DNA from: Dipteris shenzhenensis
Lineage: Eukaryota > Polypodiophyta > Polypodiopsida > Gleicheniales
DNA: 64,000 nucleotides
Strand: one strand, 5' to 3'
Assembly: GCA_047967505.1 (NCBI GenBank)
Contig: CM106538.1
The notes below the pieces were generated by a model. The model was not told the DNA's origin, searched no databases, and saw only the letters and a program-made list of their open reading frames with translations. The translations under genes and the position numbers were made by a program. Of this stretch, positions 1 through 11,515 are shown one piece after another (position 1 is the stretch's first letter; the number at the start of each line of letters is the position of its first letter).

Positions 1-3000
1 CCAGCAACGGAATCTACATCGGGATCTACATCTACACAAACAGTTTCCACACCAGTAGCAGATCCTGCCATTGCCTGAGCTCAAGCAGAATGGGATAAGA
101 AAGACAAGTATGCCTATCACCTGATCAAGCAAAACGTGCAAGATATCATGCTAGGACAGCTCAACATAGTTAAGACGTCAAAAGAAGCATGGGATATGTT
201 CACAGCTCTCTACGAGTCCAAGAACACATCCAGGATTCTCACCCTGAGAAACCAGATCAACCAGAGTTTCTGCAATAGCAATGAAACCGGTCATGCTTAT
301 GTACTCCGCATCAAAGACTACAACAATCAACTTGCAGCAGCAGGAGAGACTATGAATCCCACAAAAATGGTTCAAGTAATCCTGAATGGACTAGGAGAAG
401 GATATGAGAATCTAGTCCAGAGTATTGCCATCCAATGGCAAATTCCAACACTGGAAGAACTTCAGTCAGTTCTACTTGGTGAAGAACTCAGGACTCAGGC
501 CATTCAAGCACATAAAGGTCATTCTAATGATCAGGCATTCACAGCTTCAGACAGAAGCAGAGGCAAAGGCAGAAACAGAGGTAGATCATATCAGAAAAGT
601 GGTAATCATCAACAAAGTCAAAATCAGCATCATCATCAACATCATCCTCATCAGCAACATCAGAATCAGCAAAGAGGAAATCATTCCAACCGAGGAAGAT
701 TCCAAGGACGAGGGAATGCATCCACCAATGTGTCAAACATTCAATGCAACTACTGTCACAAGTTTGGACACTATGAAAGAGATTGCTGCAAGAAGCAGTA
801 CGACCAAGGCGGTCAATCCAGCAATAATCGAGGGAATTCCCGAGGAAGAGGAAATCATCGTGGTGGACATTCTAGTCACAGTCATTTTGCAAATGAACAT
901 GGAAATATGTTTCTTGCAAGTGAGGAATTGCATGAGACTGATACAATGCACCTAGACACTGATTTCAATCCCAAAGAGGATTTCAGCTATCAAGTCGACC
1001 AAGTGGAACAGGATCCTTGGTACATCAACAGCGCTGCATCATCTCATATGACAAATCACTAGGAATGGTTCATAGAAATGAATCCATTAGAAGGTCAAAA
1101 GAATGTCATCTACACAGCAGACAATACACCGAATCCGGTTCAAGGGACAGGTGTTATCCCTATGAACAATTTCACTGGTACAAAAGGATTAGTCAAAGAT
1201 GTGCTCTATGTTCCAAAGCTCAGCAAGAACCTTTTGTCAGTAGGTCAAATGAAGGAACACAACTACAAAGTCATCTTCGACGGTGATGAATGCACTATCA
1301 GAGACAAATCCAAAAGAGGTCAGCTAGTAGCAAAAGGTGTCAAGGAAGGACGCTTATACAGGATGCTAGCTACAGTACCAGATAAGCATGCCATGTCAGC
1401 TCAAATGCAACAGATGCCACTATCTGCAAAATGGCACAAGAGATATGGTCATGTCAACTTCAAGTACTTGTTAGATCTCAGGAATCAGAATATGGCAATT
1501 GGGATTCCGAAGCTACAGTTTCTTGGAAAAGTTTGTGAAGCATGCTGCTTCGGCAAACAAAAGCGAACCAACTTTGTCAGAAGTACCTCTCATGCACGAG
1601 GTATTCTTGATTTGATTCATATAGATGTATGGGGTTATGCCCAGACCTGCAGCATCAATGGTTCACTTTATTACTTGACCTTCATCGACGACTACAACAG
1701 ATATTGTTGGGTCTACTTTCTGAAAGAGAAATCTAAAGTGTTTGCCAGATTTCAAGAATTCAAAGCCATGGTAGAAAACCAGACAGGCAGAAAGATCAAG
1801 GTCATGAGATCAGACAGAGGAGGTGAATACATGTCTTCAGCATTCATGAACTTTTGCAAAAATCACGGCATTCGAAAGACAATTCACATGTGCAGAAACT
1901 CCTCAGCAAAATGCAAGAGCTGAAAGGAAGAATGGGACTTTAGCAGACAGTGCTAATGCTTAGTGAAAAGCATCTTTCGAATCAGTATTGGGCAGAAGCA
2001 ATAGCTATAGCTAACTACTTGCTTAATTGGCTTCCTACCGAACCGATACAAGGTATGACTCCTTATGAAGCATTCACTGGACACAAGCCACACATTGGGC
2101 ATCTCCGCATATGCCCACATACATGATGATCATCGCAGGAAATTGGATGCGAAGTCACGCAAATGCATCATGGTTAGCTACAGTGAAGAAAGCAAAGCAT
2201 ACAAATTGTATGATCCCATCAACCGCAAAGTCATTATCTCCAGAGATGTAATCTTCGATGAGGAATCAGAATGGAAAACCTCACCTACACAGGAGATAGA
2301 AGCATCGACTTCACAGTCATCTACAAAACAGGTTGATGAAGAAGAGCAAGAATTGCCACCAACACCCCAAGCAGCGCCACAGCAGCTCAGACGGTCTACT
2401 AGGGAAAGCAGACCACTAGCCAGATTGACATATGCTCAGAAAGGCAAAGCAATTCAGGTGGAAACCACCAACTATGCTCTTATGACTACCATCATGGCTA
2501 TAGAAGAGCCAGTGTACTTCGAAGATGCAGAAGATAAGCCATAATGGCAAACTACTATGAATGAAGAAATGGATGCTTTGTATAAAAATAACACTTGGGA
2601 ATTATGCGACCTTCCACCAGGAAAGAAGGCCATAGCCAACAAATGGGTATACAAAGTGAAGTACAATCCAAATGGCAGTATTCAGAGATACAAAGCCAGA
2701 TTAGTTGCAAAAGGATTTGCACAACAATATGGCCAAGATTATGATGAGACTTATGCTCCAATAGCAAAGATGGATTCCATACGGTTCTTGATATCACTAG
2801 CGACACTCAGTAAATGGAATGTGTATCAGCTCGATGTCAAGAATGCATTTCTCAATGGTTATCTAGACGAGGAAGTCTACATGCATCAACCTGCCCGTTA
2901 TGTTGAACCAGGAAAGGAGAACAAGGTTTGCCATCTCAAGAAAAGCCTCTATGGCCTAAAGCAAGCACCCAGAAGTTGGTACAGTAGAATTGATAAGTAT

Positions 3001-4056
3001 TTTGCTGATCTGGGATACATGAAGTCCAATGCAGATCATACTCTCTACTACAAAGTTCAAGGGGAAGATATTACTATTGCACTTTTGTACGTAGATGATC
3101 TGATTGTGACAGGAAGCAAGGATAGCTTCATCAGAAAATTAAAACAAGACTTATCTGCAGAGTTTGACATGAAAGATCTTGGACTTATGCACTATTGTCT
3201 TGGAATTGAGTTCTGGAGAGATTCAGATGGCACATTCATGAGTCAGCTCAAATATGTTGACAGTCTTCTGAAGAAGTTTCATATGGCAGATTGCAAGATT
3301 GCAGCCACTCCCATGGAACAGAGTTTGAAACTTACTAAAGATTCAGAAAATCCTACAGTCAATGACAAATACTATAGGCAACTCATTGGATCTCTTATAT
3401 ATCTGACAATCACACGGCCAGATATTTGTTATGCAGTAAGCTCACTAGCACAGTTTATGGCAAATCCAAAACAGTCTCACTGGAATGCAGCCAAAAGAGT
3501 CTTGAGATACATCAGAGGTACAAGACAATTTGGGATAGAATACAGAGGAAGTCATCCACGGTTGCATGGATACTGTGACAGTGACTATGCTGGAGATCAT
3601 GAGACCAAGAGATCGACACAGGGATATGCATTTTTCCCTGGTCAAGGTGCTATATCATGGTTGTCAAACAAACAGCCAACTGTTTCTTTGTCTTCGACTA
3701 AAGCAGAATATAGAGCACTCACTACAGGTGCATGTGAGGCTATATGGCTCAGAAGACTATTGTCAGAAACAGATTACTTTGATGAGTCAAAGCCAACAAC
3801 AATATACTGTGATAATCAATCGGCTCAAGCATTGGCCAAAAATCCAGTATATCACTCCAGGACAAAGCACATTGATGTCAGAGAGCACTTCATCAGAGAA
3901 AGAGTGTTACTTGGTGACATCACACTGCAGCATTGTGATAGCAAAGAAAATGTTGCAGACATCTTTACCAAACCACTCGGTAAAGAGCTATTCGAGAAAC
4001 ACCGACTAGCTCTTGGTTTGATGCAGAGGAAGGACATTCCCATTAAAGGGGTGTGA
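1..4056 (+). pseudogene. Ty1/copia gag-pol polyprotein, family A copy A1 (5' end outside window)
   Basis: Copia polyprotein in the order gag, protease, integrase, reverse transcriptase, RNase H, which copies element RNA to DNA and inserts it. Seen: gag (to about 700), CCHC zinc knuckle at 745-786 (CNYCHKFGHYERDC), protease site at 1024-1050, integrase HHCC region and catalytic Asp (HIDVWG, then RSDRGGEY) at 1430-1850, and RT with YVDD at 3088-3099. The RT-RNase H part (2557-4056) is open to its natural stop. Breaks: TGA at 76-78 (CGA in copy A2), TAG at 1060-1062 (also in A2), a 1 bp insertion near 1875, 5 and 17 bp deletions near 1955 and 2110 that together restore frame, and TAA at 2542-2544. 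The protease motif reads INSAASSHM where A2 has IDSGASSHM, so the catalytic Asp is lost. Window position 1 corresponds to about 42573 in A2. Family is certain; it cannot be active. Confidence 0.96.
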
Positions 4057-4144
4057 TGGAATGTAATGCTCAGTCCTTCTTCTATTCCCCAGAATCATCA
4101 TCTTGAGGGAAGGCCTACTTCATGATGTTGATCTTGAGGGAAGG
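4057..4144 (+). other. 3' untranslated region and polypurine tract of A1
   Basis: Short stretch between the polyprotein stop and the 3' LTR. It contains two similar CTTGAGGGAAGG blocks. The second (about 4134-4144) abuts the LTR and is the likely polypurine primer for plus-strand DNA synthesis. The same arrangement is present in A2 at 46630-46717. Confidence 0.75.
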
Positions 4145-4401
4145 TGTTGAGAGTTCACGCTCAACATCATGTGATCATGTGTGCATAGCACCATCACGTG
4201 ATCATATGTGCATAGCACTAACCTTATAGAGTGCTATAAAGGAAAGGGTTAGATCCCCTAACCCTAACCCTAAAAGGGTTTGTATATATTCTATTTTTTC
4301 AACTAATTCTAGTGTACAGTTAGTCATTTGTGGTGTGCTCTCTAGCTGTGCCCTCTCTCCTCATGTCCACTCTTCTCCTCTCCCCTCTTCATATTTTGTC
4401 A
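4145..4401 (+). repeat. 3' LTR of copia A1 (257 bp)
   Basis: Starts TGTTGAGAG and ends TTTTGTCA. It is the same length as both A2 LTRs and nearly identical to them. The first 22 bases form a stem (TGTTGAG pairing with CTCAACA). Two imperfect copies of a GTGATCATxTGTGCATAGCAC block follow, then CCCTAACCCTAA and a TATA-like TATATATT at 4283-4290. The right flank begins AAGAT; the matching left flank is outside the window. Confidence 0.93.
4283..4290 (+). promoter_or_regulatory. TATA-like element in the family A LTR
   Basis: TATATATT inside the LTR, in the position expected for the U3 promoter. The same motif lies at 38328-38335 in the 5' LTR of A2, where it would drive the element. Activity is inferred. 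Confidence 0.5.
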
Positions 4402-4476
4402 AAGATAGTGGGAGAGAGCGAAGGAGTCTCACTTGCAGCTTTCTCACATACACAATGGGGGAATACACATAAATAT
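4402..4476 (-). repeat. Fragment of a family B copia LTR
   Basis: About 75 bp closely match the end of the B LTR at 38026-38100 and 52273-52347, starting at AAGATAGTGGGAGAGAG and stopping after GGGGGAATACACA. A1 is therefore inserted a few bases from the edge of a family B LTR; the rest of that LTR is missing on the right. Confidence 0.75.
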
Positions 4477-7400
4477 GTAGGGAGGGGAGCACCAGCTTTT
4501 GTGAAGGCTCAGAATGTCATTTTCCCTTATGTGCCCAAGCCACTACCATTCTCCACTGGTGGCATTCTCCACAGAGATTGGCACAATTCCATATGATCTC
4601 TGCACATGTGAGTTTAGGCTTCTCAATGACATTTCTTAGGGCCTAATAAGAGATTGGCACCACTGCCATTCTTCACTTGTACAAATGTTTACCATACTAT
4701 TCTAGGAGGGGTATTCCAGTGATCATAGGAGAGTGGTGTCCGATTCCAATCCACATGTGAGTTTGATGATCTCAGAGATTGACACAATTCCATATGATCT
4801 CTACACAGCGGAGACAGTGAGCACTACATAAAAGAATCCACATGTGAGTTTATGATTCCTTGTGCATGTTTTCAGGTCATGGTACGAGATTGGCACCACT
4901 ACCATTCTCCACTGTTGGCATTCTCCACAGAGATTAACACAATTCCATATGATCTCTACACAGCGGAGACAGTGACCACTACATAAAAGAATGCACATGT
5001 GAGTTTAGGCTTCTCAATGCCATTTCTTAGGGCCTAATAAGAGATTGGCACCACTACCATTCTCTTGTACAAATGTTTACCCTACTATTCTAGGAGGGGT
5101 ATTCCAATGATCATAGGAGAGTGGTGTCCGATTCCAATCCACATGTGAGTCTGATGATCTCAGTATCATTATGTAGGTGCCACCATGAGTTCGGCATCAC
5201 TGCCATTGTCCACTAGTGGTAGTCTAGACAAACTAAACCTATAGATTGACATTCCAAGGCCTAATAAGAGATTGACACAATTCCATATGATCTCTACACA
5301 GCGGAGACAGTGATCACTACATAGAAGAATGCACATGTGAGTTTAGGCTTCTCAATGCCATTTCTTAGGGCCTAATAAGAGATTGGCACCACTGCCATTC
5401 TCCACTTGTACAAATGTTCACCCTACTATTCTAGGAGGGGCATTCCAATGATCATAGGAGAGTGGTGTCCGATTCCAATCCACATGTGAGTTTGATGAAC
5501 TCAGAGATTGACACAATTCCATATGATCTCTACATAGCGGAGACAGTGATCTCTACATAGAAGAATGCACATGTGAGTTTAGGATTCCTTGTGCATGTTT
5601 GTAGGTCATGTTATGAGATTGGCACCACTACCATTCTCCACTGGTGGCATTCTCCACAGAGATTGACACAATTCCATATGATCTCTACACAGCGGAGACA
5701 GTGATCACTACATAGAAGAATGCACATTACCACTAGCGGAGAATGGCAGTAGGATAATGGCAAAAGTGCCAATGCACATGTGAGTTTAGGATTCCTTGTG
5801 CATGCTTTCAGGTCATGGTATGAGATTTGCACCACTACCATTCTCCACTGGTGGCATTCTCCACAAAGATTGGCACAATTCCATATGATATATGCACATG
5901 TGAGTTTAGGCTTCTCAATGACATTTCTTAGGGCCTAATAAGAGATTGGCACCACTGCCATTCTTCACTTGTATAAATGTTTACCCTACTATTCTAGGAG
6001 GGGTATTCCAGTGATCATAGGAGAGTGGTGTGCGATTCCAATCCACATGTGAGTTTGATGATCTCAGAGATTGACACAATTCCATATGATCTCTACATAG
6101 CGGAGATAGTGATCACTACATAAAAGAATGCACATGTGAGTATAGGATTCCTTGTGCACCACTGCCATTCTCCATTGGTGGCATTCTATAATGGCAAAAT
6201 TGCCAATCCACATGTGAGTTTATGATTCCTGGTGCATGTTTTCAGGTCATGGTATGAGATTGGCACCACTACCATTCTCCACTGTTGGCATTCTCCATAG
6301 AGATTAACACAATTCCATACGATCTCTACACAGCGGAGGCAGTGACCACTACATAGAAGAATGCACATGTGAGTTTCTCAATGCCATTTCTTAGGGCCTA
6401 ATAAGAGATTGGAACCACTACCATTCTCTTGTACAAATGTTTACCCTACTATTCTAGGAGGGGTATTCCAATGATCATAGGAGAGTGATGTCCAATTCCA
6501 ATCCACATGTGAGTCTGATGATCTCAGTATCATTATGTAGGTGCCACCATGAGTTTGGCATCACTGCCATTGTCCACTAGACAAACTAAACCTATAGATT
6601 GACATTCCAAGGCCTAATAAGAGATTGACACAATTCCATATGATCTCTACACAGCGGAGACAGTGATCACTACATAGAAGAATGAGCATGTGAGTTTAGG
6701 CTTCTCAATGCCATTTCTTAGGGCCTAATAAGAGATTGGCACCACTGGCATTCTCCACTTGTACAAATGTTCACCCTACTATTCTAGGAGGGGTATTCCA
6801 ATGATTATAGGAGAGTGGTGCCCGATTCCAATCCACATGTGAGTTTGATGAACTCAGAGATTGACACAATTCCATATGATCTCTACACAGTGGAGACAGT
6901 GATCTCTACATAGAAGAATGCACATGTGAGTTTAGGATTCCTTGTGCATGTTTGCAGGTCATGTTATGAGATTGGCACCACTACCATTCTCCACTGGTGG
7001 CATTCTCCACAGAGATTGACATAATTCCATATGATCTCTACACAGCGGAGACAGTGATCACTACATAGAAGAATGAGCATGTGAGTTTAGGCTTCTCAAT
7101 GCCATTTCTTAGGGCCTAATAAGAGATTGGCACCACTGCCATTCTCCACTTGTACAAATGTTCACCCTACTATTCTAGGAGGGGTATTCCAATGATCATA
7201 GGAGAGTGGTGTCCGATTCTAATCCACATGTGAGTTTGATGAACTCAAAGATTGACACAATTCCATATGATCTCTACACAGCGGAGACAGTGATCTCTAC
7301 ATAGAAGAATGTACATGTGAGTTTAGGATTCCTTGTGCATGTTTGCAGGTCATGTTATGAGATTGGCACCACTACCATTCTCCACTAGTGGCATTCTCCA

Positions 7401-10400
7401 GAGAGATTGACACAATTCCATATGATCTCTACATAGCAGAGACAATGATCACTACATAGAAGAATGCACATTACCACTAGCAGACAATGGTACTAGGATA
7501 ATGGCAAAAGTGCCAATGCACATGTGAGTTTAGGATTCCTTGTGCATGTTTTCAGGTCATGGTATGAGATTGGCACCACTGCCATTCTCCACTGGTGGCA
7601 TTCTCCACAGAGATTGACACAATTCCATATGATCTCTGAACATGTGAGTTTAGGCTTCTCAATGCCATTTCTTAGGGCCTAATAAGAGATTGGCACCACT
7701 GCCATTCTCCACTTGTACAAATGTTTAGCCTACTATTCTAGCAGGGGTATTCCAGTGATCATAGGAGAGTCGTGTCCTATTCCATTCCACATCTGAGTTT
7801 GATGATCTCAGTGTCATTATGTAGTTGCAAGCATGAGATTGGCACCACTGCCATTCTCCGCTAGTAGTAGTCTAGACAAACTGAACCTATAGCTTGACAT
7901 TCTTAGGCCCTAATAAGAGATTGGCACCACTGCCATTCTCCACTTGTACAAATGTTTACCCTACTATTCTAGGAGGGGTATTCCAATCATCATAGGAGAG
8001 TGGTCTCCGATTCCAATCCACATGTGAGTCTGATGATCTCAGTGTCATTATGTAGGTGCCACCATGAGTTTGGCATCACTGCCATTTTCCACTAGTGGTT
8101 GTCTAGACAAACTAAACCTATAGATTGACATTCCACTACATAGAAGAATGCACATTACCACTAGCGGAGAATGGCAGTAGGATAAAGGCAAAAGTGCCAA
8201 TGCACATGTGAGATTGGCACCACTACCATTCTCCACTGTTGGCATTCTCCACAGAGATTGACACAATTCCATGTGATCTCTGCACATGTGAGTTTAGGCT
8301 TCTCAATGCCATTTCTTAGGGCCTAATAAGAGATTGGCACCACTGCCATTCTCCACTTGTACAAATGTTTACCCTACTATTCTAGGAGGGGTATTCTAGT
8401 GATCATAGGAGAGTGGTGTCCTATTCCATTCCACATGTGAGTTTGATGATTTCAGAGATTGACACAATTCCTTATGATCTCTGCACAGCGGAGACAGTGA
8501 TCACTACATAGAAGAATGCACATGTGAGTTTAGGCTTCTCAATGCCATTTCTTAGGGCCTAATAAGAGATTTGCACCACTTTTATTCTCCACTTGTACAG
8601 ATGTTCACCCTACTATTCTAGGAGGGGTATTCTAGTGATCATAGGAGAGTGGTGTCCTATTCCATTCCACATGTGAGTTTGATGATCTCAGTGTCATTAT
8701 GTAGTTGCCAGCATGAGATTGGCATCACTGCCATTCTCCGCTAGTGGTTTTCTAGACAAACTGAACCTATAGATTGACATTCCACTAATTTTATTGGCTA
8801 CAGTAGGATAATGGCAAAAGTGCCAATGCACATGTGAGCTTAGGATTCCTTGTGCAGGTTATTAGGTCATGGTATGAGATTGGTACCACTACCATTCTCC
8901 ACTGGTGGCATTCTCCACAGAGATTGACACAATTCCATATGATCTTTGCACAGCAGAGATAGTGATCACTACATATAAGAATGCACATGTGAGTTTAGGC
9001 TTCTCAATGCCATTTCTTAGGCCCTAATAAGAGATTCGCACCACTGCCATTCTCAACTAATAAGAGATTGACATTCCACTAATTTTATTGGCATCACTGC
9101 CATTATCCACTAGTGCTAGTGTAGATAAACTAAACCTATAGATTGACATTCCATGGCCTAATAAGAGATTGACACAATTCCATATGATCTCTACAATGAT
9201 CACTACATAGAAGAATGCACATGTGAGTTTAGGCTTCTCAATGCCATTTCTTAGGGCCTAATAAGAGATTGGCACCACTACCATTCTCCGCTAGTGGTAA
9301 TCTAGACAAACTAATCCTATAGATTGACATTCCACTAATTTTATTGCCTGCAGTAGGATAATGGCAAAAGTGCTAATGCACATGTGAGTTTAGGATTCCT
9401 TGTGCATGTTTTCAGGTCATGGTATGAGATTGGCACCACTGCCATTCTCCATTGGTGGCATTCTCCACAGATTGACACAATTCTATATGATCTCTGCACA
9501 TGTGAGTTTAGGCTTCTCCACAGAGATTAACATAATTCCATATGATCTCTACACAGCGGAGACAGTGATGACTACATAGAAGGATGCACATGTGAGTTTA
9601 GGATTCCTTGTGCACCACTGCCATTCTCCACTGGTGGCATTCTCCATAGATATTGACACAAATCCATATGATCTCTGCACAGCGGAGATAGTGATCACTA
9701 CATAGAAGAATGCACATGTGAGTTTAGGCTTCTCAATGCCTTTTCTTAGGGCCTAATAAGAGATTGTCACCACTACCATTCTCCACTTGTACAAATGTTT
9801 ACCCTACTATTCTAGGAGGGGTATTCTAGTGATCATAGGAGAGTGGTGTCCGATTCCAATCCAAATGTGAGTTTAGGATTCCATATGATCTCTACACAGT
9901 GGAGACAATGATCACTACATAGAAGAATGCACATGTGAGTTTAGGATTCCTTGTGCATGTTTTCAGGTCATGGTATGGGATTGGCACCACTGCCACTCTC
10001 CACTGGTGGCATTCTCCACAGAGATTGACACAATTCCATATGATCTCTACACATGTGAGTTTAGGCTTCTCAATGCCATCTCTTAGGGCCTAATAAGAGA
10101 TTGGCACCATTGCCATTCTCCATTTGTACAGATGTTTACCCTACTATTCGAGGAGGGTATTCCAGTGATCATAGGAGAGTGGTGTCCTATTCCATTCCAC
10201 ATGTGAGTTTGATGATCTTAGTGTCTTTATGTAGTTGCCATCATGAGATTGGCATCACTGCCATTCTCCGCTAGTGGTAATCTAGACAAACTGAACCTAT
10301 AGATTGACATTCCACTAATTTTATTGGCTGCAGTAGGATAATGGCAAAAGTGCCAATGCACATGTGAGTTTAGGATTCCTTGTGCATGTTTTCAGGTCAT

Positions 10401-10905
10401 GGTATGAGATTGGCACCACTGCCATTCTCCACTTGTACAAATGTTTACCCTGCTATTCTAGGAGGGGTATTCCAGTGATCATAGGAGAGTGGTGAACATT
10501 TGTACACAGCGGAGATAGTGATCACTACATAGAAGAATGCACATGTGAGTTTAGGCTTCTCCACTAGTGGTAATCTAGACAACTAAACCTATAGATTGAC
10601 ATTCCACTAATTTTATTGGCTGCACATGTGAGTTTAGGCTTCAGAGTGCCATTTCCTAGGGCCTAATAAGAGATTGGCACCACTGCCATTCTCCACTGGT
10701 ACAAATGTTTACCCTAATATTCTAGGAGGGGTATTCCAAGGATCATAGGAGAATGGTGCCCGATTCCAATCCAGATAAACTAAACTTGTAGATTGACATT
10801 CCACAAATTTTATTGGGTGCAATAGTGTAATGGCAAAAGTGCCAATGCACATGTGAGTTTAGGATTCCTTGTGCATGTTTTCAGGTCCTGGTATGAGATT
10901 GGCAC
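4477..10905. repeat. Mosaic satellite-like array
   Basis: About 6.4 kb made of a few modules repeated in varying order: CACATGTGAGTTTAGG, the palindromic ACAATTCCATATGATCTC, CAGCGGAGACAGTGATCACT, GCCTAATAAGAGATTGGCAC, CTATTCTAGGAGGGGTATTC, and CCATTCTCCACTGGTGGCAT. The CTAGGAGGGG module recurs at least 15 times, with irregular spacing of roughly 230-560 bp, so this is a shuffled array rather than a simple tandem repeat. The minus-strand open frames here (for example 4801-4998, 6186-6368, 8791-8988) are translations of the repeat. No gene was seen. Confidence 0.9.
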
Positions 10906-11515
10906 CACTACCACTCTCACAGACTTCTTATGAGGTCTTGGAGAATGGCACTGGTGCCATTCTCCATTTAAAATTAGAAATTCAAATTTTAAATTTGCCA
11001 TTCAAAAATGAAAATCAAAATTGAGATTGAAGTTTAACTTGAAATCAAAATTTGAAAACTAGAATTTCGGTTTTGAAATACAATTTCAAACAGAATAATT
11101 TGAATTTGAATTTAAATTTAATATTGGAGAGAATGGCATATGTGCCACTCTATATATCCAAATTCAAAAGGAAACAATGGTGGGAAGAGCACTGGTGCCA
11201 CTCTCACGGACTTCTTATGAGGTCTTGGAGAATGGCACTGGTGCCATTCTCCATTTAAAATTAGAAATTTAATCTCTAAATTTGCCATTCAATCATGAAA
11301 ATCAAAATTGAGATTGAAGTTTAACTTGAAATCAAAATATAAAAACTAGAATTTAGGTTTTGAAATACAATTTCAAAAGAATAATTTCAATTTGAAATAC
11401 AAATTGAAATTAAAATTATCAATATGAATTTGAATTTAAATTTAATATTGGACAGAATGGCATAAGTGCCACTCTATATATCCAAAATTCAAAAGGGCAC
11501 AATGGCGGGAAGAGC
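10906..11515. repeat. Tandem pair of about 291 bp units
   Basis: Two copies start at about 10911 and 11202 (CTCACxGACTTCTTATGAGG). Each contains the palindromic GGAGAATGGCAC/GTGCCATTCTCC block, then an AT-rich tract of AATTTGAATTTAAATT-like words, and ends near CACAATGGxGGGAAGAGC. No coding sequence. Confidence 0.85.

Noticed and set aside
4801-8988. Several similar Cys-rich minus-strand open frames of 60-79 residues
   Set aside because: They translate the mosaic satellite; repetition comes from the DNA repeat and there is no start or conservation signal apart from it.
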